This document shows positions 1 through 5,395 of a stretch of 6,998 nucleotides of DNA, in pieces. The stretch spans positions 3,106-10,103 of the forward strand of contig MIBK01000180.1 of assembly GCA_001829505.1 (NCBI GenBank), in the 5' to 3' direction. Below the pieces are notes generated by a model. It was given only the letters and a program-made list of their open reading frames with translations. It was not told the DNA's origin and did no database searches. Every line of letters begins with the position of its first letter. Positions within the stretch are counted from its first letter, which is position 1. This stretch comes from Spirochaetes bacterium RBG_16_67_19 (lineage in GTDB: Bacteria > Spirochaetota > Spirochaetia > SZUA-6 > DRHE01). The position numbers and the translations under genes are program-made.

Positions 1-13
1 GGGTCGGCGGCAA

Positions 14-394
14 CTAGCCCTCTTCCAGGTAGCGCCGATAGCCCTCCGGGTCGAGCAGCTCGCCCAACTCGGAGGGGTCCTCCAGGTCCAGGGCGAACAG
101 CCAGCCCTCGCCCTGCGGGTCGTCGTTGACCAGCGCGCAGCCGGCTTCCCCGGCCAGCCGGGAGTTGGCCTCCGCCACGGTGCCGGAGAGCGGAGCGTAG
201 ATGTCGCTGGCCGATTTGAGCGAGTCGATCGAGCAGACCACCTCCCCGCGGGCCACCCGCCTGCCGGCCGGGGGCAGCTCCACGTAGGACACCTCGCCCA
301 GCTCGGAGCGGGCGAACTCGGAAATGCCCACCACCGCGCGGCTGCCCTCGATCCTTACCCAGGCGTGATCGCGGCTGAAATGCAGGCTGCCCAT
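14..394 (-). CDS. gcvH: Glycine cleavage system H protein (lipoyl carrier)
   Basis: A cytosolic 126-residue carrier whose lipoyl arm shuttles the aminomethyl group between the P, T and L proteins of the glycine cleavage system; H proteins can also pass lipoate or octanoate to other enzymes. The full family length is present. The lipoyl site is SIDSLKSASDIYAPLSG, with the lipoylated lysine at residue 60. The N-terminal HFSRDHAWVR, the VGISEFA segment and the C-terminal GEGWLF element are all typical. One deviation is visible: the usual Glu of the ESxK motif is Asp here (DSLK). The ATG lies 11 nt after the stop of the penicillin-binding protein gene, behind a G-rich stretch (GTGGGGG) that can serve as ribosome-binding site; a GTG three codons upstream is a weaker alternative. 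It is probably co-transcribed with that gene. No gcvT or gcvP is seen; the 13 bases after the stop hold nothing recognisable, so gcvP could still follow outside the window. Confidence 0.96.
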   Translation of the reverse strand: MGSLHFSRDHAWVRIEGSRAVVGISEFARSELGEVSYVELPPAGRRVARGEVVCSIDSLKSASDIYAPLSGTVAEANSRLAGEAGCALVNDDPQGEGWLFALDLEDPSELGELLDPEGYRRYLEEG

Positions 395-405
395 GGCCCC
401 CACTT

Positions 406-2874
406 TCAGTCCAGCAGGGGATTGCCGGAGCCGGAGGAGGGGGTTTCGTCCAGGTCCAGCATGTCCAGGATGTCCGGCGGGCCGGAACCGCCGCCCAGGT
501 CCCCTCCAAGCAGGAGAGAGTTCTTGATGGTTTGCTTCAGGCCCTCGTTGCGCTCCTGCTCGAACTGGTGCAGGTCGCAGAACTCGCGCGGCTCGGTGCC
601 GGACAGGAAGATTTCCTTGATGATCCCCTCGTTGCAGTACTTGGTGGGCAGCTTCCCGGACTTGGCGCAGACTCCGACGTCGATCAGGCCGGTGGCCGGC
701 CGGCCGAACTCCGCCACGGGCAGATCCTTGTGGGCGCTCTTCATGAACTCCGCCCAGGCGGGGCCGGCGGAGGTGGCGCCGGTCTGGTTGATGCCCAGCG
801 AGTAGCCGCGCTCGTCGAAGCCGAACCAGATGGCCGTGGTGACCTGCGGCGTGAAGCCCACCGTCCAGGCGTCGGACCAGTTCTGGGTGGTTCCGGTCTT
901 GCCGGCGATCGGCCGGCCGAATCCTCCGACCCACTCCGCCGCGCCGCGCAGGGTGCCGGAGCTCACCACCCCCTGCAGCAGGCTGGTCATGACGTAGGCG
1001 TCCTGGGGGGGCATGATCTGCTGGGCCCTGCCGGCGCGCAGCTGCGCGGCGCGCAGCTCCTTTTCCGGTTCCAGCAGGATGCGGCCGTTGCGGTCCTCCA
1101 CGAACAGGATGGCCACCGGGTCCACCGCCCGGCCCTGGTTGGGGAAGGTGGCGAAGGCCTGGGCCATCTCCAGGGGGGACACCGTGATGATGCCCAGCCC
1201 CAGGGGGTACTTGCGCGGGAAGACCAGCTCGATTTCCGCGGGGTCGGTGATCCCCAGCATTCGGCTGGAGCGCTCGATGGCCGCGTCGAAACCGATGGTG
1301 TCCAGCACCCGCAGCGAGGGCACGTTCATCGAGTGCTGCAGCGCGTCGCGCAGCAGCACGCGCCCCTTCCATTCCCCCTTGAAGTTCAGGGGGATGTAGG
1401 GGGTGTTGTCGTCGTTCCAGAACACCACGGGGGCGTCCACGATCATCGAGGCCGCGGTGAGCTTGCGCGAGCTGATGGCCGCCGAGTAGTACAGCGGCTT
1501 GAAGGCCGAGCCGGGCTGCACCTTGGACTGCACGGCCCGGTTGAACTGGTTGGTGCTCTCGAACCTCCGCCCGCCCACCATGGCCAGCACCCGGCCGGTG
1601 GTGGATTCGATGGCCACCAGGGCCCCTTCCACCTTGGTCTTCTTCGAGCGCAGGGAGAACTTGGCGTAGGCCTCCTGGGAGGCCAGCTTGACGCCCTCCA
1701 GGCCGAACAGGGAGGCGCTCAGGTCCATGACCGGATTCACCGAGTCCAGGAACTGGGTGAGGCCCCGGGAGCGCTGCTTGGAGCCGGCGAAGCGGATGCC
1801 CTCGATGTTGAAGCTCAATGACAGCAGGTCCACGATCGGCAGGAAGGTGGCGTCGGCCACCGAGAGGCGGCTGGCGGCCTGGGTCTGGTGCTGGTTGTTC
1901 ACCACCTGGATCCACTTCTCCATGACCTGGTCGGCCGTGCGCTGCAGGCCCAGGTCCAGGGTGGTGTGCACGATCAGGCCTTCCTTGTACAGGTCCATGG
2001 AGCCCAGAAGCTGCTCCTCCAGGCGCTGGCGCACGTACTCCGAGAAGTAGGGAGCCTGGTCCTCCCGCTCGAACCAGGCCGAGGTGAGGTTGGAGCGCGT
2101 GTAGTCGTAGCCCATCCAGTAGTCCTGGAAGGAGCGCTCCGCCTCCTCCCCGGTCGTGTAGCCCAGGGAAACCATCTGGGCCAGGATCTCCTCCTGCAGC
2201 CTCTTGGCCCGGTTGGGGTGGTTGATGGGGGAGTAGCGGCCGGGGGAGGCCAGCTGGATCACCAGCATGGCCGATTCGGCCACGGTCAGATCGCGCGCCG
2301 AGTGCTTGAAGTAGAACTGGGAAGCCGTCTCCACCCCGTAGGTGTTGTGCCCGAAGTACATGGTGTTCAGGTACTGCTCGAGGATTTCGTTCTTCGTGAG
2401 GTTGCGCTCCAGCTGCAGCGCCCACCACAGCTCCACCAGCTTGCGCTTGATGGAGATGTCCGTGCGGTCGGCATAGAGGTAGCCGGCCAGCTGCTGGGTG
2501 AGGGTCGAGCCGCCGCGGAAGGAGCGGCCGGTGACGATGTCCAGTGCGGCCCGGATGATGTACCACAGCCGGAAGCCGCGGTGTTTGTAGAAGTCGCGGT
2601 CCTCGCGGGTGAGCAGGGCGTCGATCAGGTGGCGGGGCACCTGGTCGATGGAGACCAGCTCCCGCTTCTCCTCGGAGAAGAACTCGGTCACCAGCTCGCC
2701 GTTGCGGTCCAGGATCTGGGTGGGCAGTGCCGGTTTGTGCTCCTGCAGGGAGCCGGTCTGCTGGATGTTGCGCGTGGCCCCCAGGGTCAGGCCCAGGGTG
2801 ATTCCCAGGACCACGGCGATCAGAAACCCGGCGCCCAGCAGGATCAGGGTCACCAGGCGGCGTTTTTCAGGCAT
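406..2874 (-). CDS. Bifunctional class A penicillin-binding protein (GT51 glycosyltransferase plus transpeptidase), PBP1A-like
   Basis: An 822-residue inner-membrane enzyme that polymerises lipid II into glycan strands and cross-links the stem peptides. A short basic N-terminus (MPEKRR) and one hydrophobic anchor (about residues 7-33) place the rest in the periplasm. The GT51 domain (about 57-240) has TREDRDFYKHRG with catalytic E91, GGSTLTQQLA (121-130), RKLVELWWALQLE (144-156) and KNEILEQYLN with E163. The transpeptidase domain (about 417-715) has SAFK with nucleophile S456 and K459, SMN (515-517) and KTGTT (659-663), so both activities look intact. A cysteine-bearing C-terminal extension (C736, C747, C766) of a kind common in class A PBPs is followed by a Gly/Asp-rich tail. 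Between TTLD (304-307) and the transpeptidase core (VEGALVAIES, from about 415) lie about 110 residues containing an internal repeat and no recognisable OB domain. The gene has its own promoter-like sequence and is separated from the upstream operon by a terminator. Confidence 0.98.
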   Translation of the reverse strand: MPEKRRLVTLILLGAGFLIAVVLGITLGLTLGATRNIQQTGSLQEHKPALPTQILDRNGELVTEFFSEEKRELVSIDQVPRHLIDALLTREDRDFYKHRGFRLWYIIRAALDIVTGRSFRGGSTLTQQLAGYLYADRTDISIKRKLVELWWALQLERNLTKNEILEQYLNTMYFGHNTYGVETASQFYFKHSARDLTVAESAMLVIQLASPGRYSPINHPNRAKRLQEEILAQMVSLGYTTGEEAERSFQDYWMGYDYTRSNLTSAWFEREDQAPYFSEYVRQRLEEQLLGSMDLYKEGLIVHTTLDLGLQRTADQVMEKWIQVVNNQHQTQAASRLSVADATFLPIVDLLSLSFNIEGIRFAGSKQRSRGLTQFLDSVNPVMDLSASLFGLEGVKLASQEAYAKFSLRSKKTKVEGALVAIESTTGRVLAMVGGRRFESTNQFNRAVQSKVQPGSAFKPLYYSAAISSRKLTAASMIVDAPVVFWNDDNTPYIPLNFKGEWKGRVLLRDALQHSMNVPSLRVLDTIGFDAAIERSSRMLGITDPAEIELVFPRKYPLGLGIITVSPLEMAQAFATFPNQGRAVDPVAILFVEDRNGRILLEPEKELRAAQLRAGRAQQIMPPQDAYVMTSLLQGVVSSGTLRGAAEWVGGFGRPIAGKTGTTQNWSDAWTVGFTPQVTTAIWFGFDERGYSLGINQTGATSAGPAWAEFMKSAHKDLPVAEFGRPATGLIDVGVCAKSGKLPTKYCNEGIIKEIFLSGTEPREFCDLHQFEQERNEGLKQTIKNSLLLGGDLGGGSGPPDILDMLDLDETPSSGSGNPLLD
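1636..1899 (-). other. Inter-domain region of the PBP (residues 326-413) carrying a two-copy internal repeat
   Basis: This is the part of the penicillin-binding protein between the end of the glycosyltransferase linker and the transpeptidase core. Two copies of an 18-residue pattern begin at P346 (PIVDLLSLSFNIEGIRFA) and P381 (PVMDLSASLFGLEGVKLA), 35 residues apart. They share P, D, L, F, E, G and A at the same places, with conservative changes at several others. The segments are amphipathic to hydrophobic and separated by a basic stretch (SKQRSRG). I recognise no named domain. A small alpha-helical module replacing the OB-like domain found in some class A PBPs is an inference. Confidence 0.65.
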
Positions 2875-2882
2875 ACGCGCTC

Positions 2883-2912
2883 ACGATACGGACAGGCTTG
2901 TGCTCGTGTCAA
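2883..2912 (-). promoter_or_regulatory. Sigma70-type promoter for the PBP-gcvH unit
   Basis: On the minus strand a perfect -35 TTGACA (plus 2907-2912) is followed after 18 nt by TATCGT (plus 2883-2888), which matches 4 of 6 bases of the -10 consensus. It lies between the terminator of the upstream operon and the PBP ATG, where a promoter is needed. Only 8 nt separate the -10 from the ATG, so transcription would begin within about 0-3 nt of the start codon. No extended -10 TG is present. Confidence 0.6.
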
Positions 2913-2927
2913 GGCCGATCGGGCGGG

Positions 2928-2959
2928 AAAAAAAGGCCGGTTCCAGAGGAACCGGCCTT
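2928..2959 (-). terminator. Rho-independent terminator of the envelope operon
   Basis: Perfect 12-bp inverted repeat, AAGGCCGGTTCC (2933-2944) against GGAACCGGCCTT (2948-2959), with a 3-nt loop. On the minus strand it is followed immediately by seven T residues (plus-strand A run 2928-2934, two of which overlap the stem base). There is no T run on the plus-strand side, so it works in the minus direction only. It ends the transcript that finishes with the PEGA gene and insulates the PBP gene from read-through. Confidence 0.93.
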
Positions 2960-2963
2960 CGTC

Positions 2964-3026
2964 TAAGGTGTCGGTCGACAATATAGTAAACTGGGAGGGG
3001 AACTATATTAGGTACCGACACACTTA
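2964..3026 (-). other. Long bulged hairpin (structured 3' UTR or palindromic operator)
   Basis: An imperfect inverted repeat lies between the PEGA stop codon and the terminator. The outer stem pairs TAAGGTGTCGGT (2964-2975) with ACCGACAC plus CTTA (3014-3026), with one bulged base at 3022. A 4 by 4 internal mismatch follows. The inner stem pairs AATATAGT (2980-2987) with ACTATATT (3002-3009). The 14-nt loop reads TCCCCTCCCAGTTT on the transcribed strand, so it is pyrimidine-rich with a CCTCCC core. Only four bases separate this hairpin from the terminator hairpin. The inner arms are AT-only apart from one G/C pair, in a very GC-rich window. It could be the body of a 3' UTR-derived small RNA, an mRNA-stabilising structure, or a protein-binding palindrome upstream of the PBP gene; the sequence alone does not decide. 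Confidence 0.6.
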
Positions 3027-3050
3027 TTATCGACGCTACGCCCGAAAAGC

Positions 3051-4055
3051 TTAATCCTCATTGATGAGTATATCAAAAACGCAGGAAAGATGATAGTGCC
3101 TTCCGCTTTGTGCGCTGAACTTCTTGGTGACGTTGTACTCGGCGATCTTTACCCGCACCTGGTGGGTTCCTTCCGCGATGGGCAGGGCGGTCAGGGAGGA
3201 CAGCTTTTCGCCGTCCAGGTACACCTCGGCGCTTTGCGGGGCCTCGATGCTCAGCAGCGTGGCCAGGGAGCGCAGCTCGATGTCCAGGAGAGCGCTTTTC
3301 CCGGGCTCCACCGTGAAGCTGGTGTTCACCTCCTGCAGCCCGGGGGAGTCCAGGCGCAGCCGGTGCAGGCCGGCCGGAAGCTCCTGGCCCGCCTTGAGCG
3401 CCTGCAGCTCCGCGGGGCTGAGCTCCCGCTCGTCCAGCCAGGCGGTGATGGATTCGGTTGGCGTGCCAGGGGCGGAGCGCAGCGAAAGCTGGATGGTCCC
3501 CCGGTGGGCCAGCACCGGCTTGACGGTCAGGTAGAACCTGGCTTCGGCCACCGTGTCAGGAATGCCTTTCATCAACGGCAAAATGGCCACCAGGATCGGA
3601 AAATCCTCGCGGGACAGGGGGATCTGCAAGCGATAGATGCCGTCGCCGGCTTCAGCCGCAGCCTCGCCGTCCTGCTCGGCCGCGAGCGGAAGCTGCACCT
3701 GGATGCGGTTCAGGTAGGGCAGGTATTGGAAGAAGATCCGCTCGCCGCGATACGCCGTGACGCCCTTCCGGGGCGCGGGGTCCAGGCGCCGGTACACGGC
3801 CAGGGCGAAGCTGTCGAAGTGCTGCTTGAGCAGGTTGGAAAGGCGCAGTTCCAGGCGGATGCCCCGCAGGAAACGCGGGTCACCCTCCAATGACAGGGCG
3901 GCCATCTCCTCCAGGGCGATGCCGACGGTCCGCTCGTAGGCGGCGTCGCCCGGCACGCGCAGCTCTTCCACCACCAGCCCGCGCAGGTTCTGGGCAAAGG
4001 CCAGGGTGCCGAGAAACCCCAGCCCGACCGCGGCCGCGACAGCCCGCCAGCTCAT
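3051..4055 (-). CDS. Secreted protein with C-terminal PEGA-like domains
   Basis: A 334-residue exported protein of unknown specific role. Residues 1-21 form a Sec signal peptide (MSWRAVAAAVGLGFLGTLAFA, cleavage after AFA); there is no lipobox cysteine, so it should be soluble in the periplasm. Residues about 25-180 are a mixed alpha/beta region that I do not recognise. Two beta-rich segments follow (about 185-262 and 266-330) with the PEGA style of a turn such as AWLDERELS or VYLDGEKLS, then PAGLHRLRLDS or AEGTHQVRVKI. The second copy is the clearer one. PEGA modules are usually extracellular or periplasmic and are suspected of binding surface structures. The ATG overlaps the peptidase stop by 4 nt (ATGA), pointing to translational coupling; GGGGA just upstream can act as ribosome-binding site. 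The open frame extends further upstream, but only through the peptidase gene in another frame. It is the last gene before the terminator. Confidence 0.78.
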   Translation of the reverse strand: MSWRAVAAAVGLGFLGTLAFAQNLRGLVVEELRVPGDAAYERTVGIALEEMAALSLEGDPRFLRGIRLELRLSNLLKQHFDSFALAVYRRLDPAPRKGVTAYRGERIFFQYLPYLNRIQVQLPLAAEQDGEAAAEAGDGIYRLQIPLSREDFPILVAILPLMKGIPDTVAEARFYLTVKPVLAHRGTIQLSLRSAPGTPTESITAWLDERELSPAELQALKAGQELPAGLHRLRLDSPGLQEVNTSFTVEPGKSALLDIELRSLATLLSIEAPQSAEVYLDGEKLSSLTALPIAEGTHQVRVKIAEYNVTKKFSAQSGRHYHLSCVFDILINED

Positions 4056-5017
4056 TGGTTTTTCCCCGGAGGCAGGAGCGGGAGCGGGTCCCGGCTGGAA
4101 CCCTTGCGGCGCACCTCGAAATGCAGGTGCGCCCCCGTGGATCGCCCCGTGCTGCCGACCTCGCCGATGATCATACCGGAACGCACCTGCTGGTTCAAGG
4201 CGACCCGGATCCGGCGGAGGTGCCCATACACCGTCTGGTAGCCCCCCTCGTGAGCCAGGACCACCACATTGCCCAGCACCGGGTCGAAACCGGCCTGCAC
4301 CACCAGCCCGTCCCGGGCCGCCTGGACCTCCATGCCTTCGGGGGCGGCGATGTCCACTCCGTGGTGGTAGTCCGGCGATCCGGTCAGAGGATGGGGGCGC
4401 GGGCCGTACATCGAGGTGAGCTGGCCCAGGGCCAGGGGGAAGCGGAACAGGATGTTCAGGAAGAAGGCCCGTTCCACCGAGGAGAAGTCCTCGCCGGGAT
4501 AGAACGAGAAGCGCCGGGTGCCGCCCGGCAGGAGCACTACGACCGGCTGGGGGTCGCGCCTGGTGTTGGCCGTGATCGAGGCGAGGATCTCCTCGAAGGA
4601 GGAGCGGGCCTCGTCGGGCACGAACAGTCCCGGAAGGTTGGGGACCACCAGGGTCTGCAGCTCGGCGAAGCGGGCCGGGCCGGAAGCTCCGTTCAGGGTG
4701 GCCAGCGTGGCGTACGGCAGGTTCAGGCGGGCGGCCAGGGCGAAGAGGTCCATCTTTTCGGGCCTGGCCAGGGCGAAGAAGCGCAGCGGGGGCAGCTCGG
4801 CCGATCCGCCGGCCGGGCCGCCAGCCGGAAGGCCGGTCCGTCCGCCGCCGGGGAGGGCCGGCCGCCCGCGGTTCACGGCCCGAAAATAGCCGGACAGGTC
4901 GGCCTGCATCTGCCGGAACAGCTCGTCCTCCGGGGAAAGGCTCCGGATTGGCGGGTAGTCCGGGCGCGCGGCGGCGGCGGAAAGCAAAAGCAGCAGGCAA
5001 GCCCAGGCACGGCGCAT
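4052..5017 (-). CDS. Secreted LysM-like / M23 peptidoglycan endopeptidase
   Basis: A 321-residue zinc metallopeptidase expected to cut peptide cross-links of peptidoglycan in the periplasm. The chosen ATG gives MRRAWACLLLLLSAAAA, a clean signal peptide; starting 15 codons earlier would bury it and overlap the previous gene. A Gly/Pro-rich linker (about 52-76) is followed by a LysM-like segment (about 80-128, MDLFALAARLNLPYATLATLNG then LVVP) for glycan binding. The M23 core is near the C-terminus: zinc ligands H218 and D222 (HHGVD) and H299 (HLHF), with H266 (YGHL) and H297 as catalytic histidines. The set is complete, so the enzyme should be active, unlike the degenerate EnvC/NlpD activators. 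It follows the small membrane protein by 13 nt, after tandem TAA TAA, and has no strong Shine-Dalgarno sequence. The segment FSSVERAFFLNILFRFP before the core is of a kind I associate with spirochaetal members, with modest certainty. Confidence 0.95.
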   Translation of the reverse strand: MRRAWACLLLLLSAAAARPDYPPIRSLSPEDELFRQMQADLSGYFRAVNRGRPALPGGGRTGLPAGGPAGGSAELPPLRFFALARPEKMDLFALAARLNLPYATLATLNGASGPARFAELQTLVVPNLPGLFVPDEARSSFEEILASITANTRRDPQPVVVLLPGGTRRFSFYPGEDFSSVERAFFLNILFRFPLALGQLTSMYGPRPHPLTGSPDYHHGVDIAAPEGMEVQAARDGLVVQAGFDPVLGNVVVLAHEGGYQTVYGHLRRIRVALNQQVRSGMIIGEVGSTGRSTGAHLHFEVRRKGSSRDPLPLLPPGKNQ

Positions 5018-5030
5018 GGTTACGATTTTA

Positions 5031-5393
5031 TTATCGGAAGGTCCTGGCGGCCAGCAGGGCAATGCCGTAGGCCGCCGCGAGGCCGGCCAGCACCAGAGCG
5101 GCGGTGCGCAGGGTCGGCAGGATGCGCCCCCGCCACAGGGGGCCGAACCCCCCGGCGCGCCGGCTGGCCCGGCGCAGCCCGCGCACCGGCAGGTACAGCA
5201 GGCCCGCGGCCAGCAGGCCGCCGACGACCAGGGTGAAGACCGGCCGGGAGCGGGAGGAGAAGTACCACAGGGGGAAGGCCACCAGGAAGGACAGGCCGGC
5301 GATCAGGGCCAGCAGGCCCAGCAGAAGGGCCACCGGCCGCAGGGCGAGCCCGGCGCGGCGCAGGAGGCGCCCTGGCCGGCCGCTGCCGCGCAA
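5031..5393 (-). CDS. Small three-helix membrane protein, unknown function
   Basis: A 120-residue protein that I cannot assign to a family. It has a very basic N-terminus (RGSGRPGRLLRR), then hydrophobic segments at about 21-41, 51-70 and 93-116. The loop between the second and third is Arg-rich (RGLRRASRR), which by the positive-inside rule is cytoplasmic. The start is a TTG 2 nt after the TAG of the TPR gene; GGAAG sits 5 nt before it, and the spacing suggests translational coupling. A GTG at codon 21 would give a 100-residue version but would remove the basic tail. Its codon use and G+C match its neighbours. Position inside the operon, between the lipoprotein and the M23 peptidase, suggests a role at the envelope, but this is inference. 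Confidence 0.68.
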   Translation of the reverse strand: MRGSGRPGRLLRRAGLALRPVALLLGLLALIAGLSFLVAFPLWYFSSRSRPVFTLVVGGLLAAGLLYLPVRGLRRASRRAGGFGPLWRGRILPTLRTAALVLAGLAAAYGIALLAARTFR

Positions 5394-5395
5394 GG

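Noticed and set aside
14..2566. An 850-codon open frame that would fuse most of the PBP region to the H protein
   Set aside because: Upstream of codon 394 this frame is an out-of-frame shadow of the PBP gene, rich in Gly/Pro/Arg and His. Only its last 126 codons are real, and they form a complete H protein with its own start.
2928..2959. Bidirectional terminator
   Set aside because: The stem is perfect, but only the minus-strand side is followed by a T run; the plus side continues with CGTCTAAGG.
532..3054. Long plus-strand open frames (for example 532-1821 and 1888-3054)
   Set aside because: They are antisense to the PBP gene, have Gln/His/Gly/Val-rich shadow composition, no recognisable domains or starts, and arise from the GC-rich third-position bias of the real gene.
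3051..5000. A 649-codon open frame covering the PEGA gene and part of the peptidase
   Set aside because: The portion before 4055 overlaps the clear M23 gene in another frame and reads as low-complexity Pro/Arg/Gly. The ATGA junction and signal peptide fix the start at 4055.
5018..5035. Promoter-like GATAATAAAAT just before the M23 gene
   Set aside because: It partly consists of the tandem TAA stop codons, has no -35 partner at the right distance, and lies inside a tightly packed operon.
5018..5062. An upstream ATG giving the M23 peptidase 15 extra residues
   Set aside because: It would overlap the membrane-protein gene and place MPCWPPGPSDNKIVT before a textbook signal peptide. The ATG at 5017 fits better.
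3890..5236. Plus-strand open frame of 448 codons antisense to the M23 gene
   Set aside because: Arg/Gly/Pro-rich shadow of three real minus-strand genes with no motif of its own.
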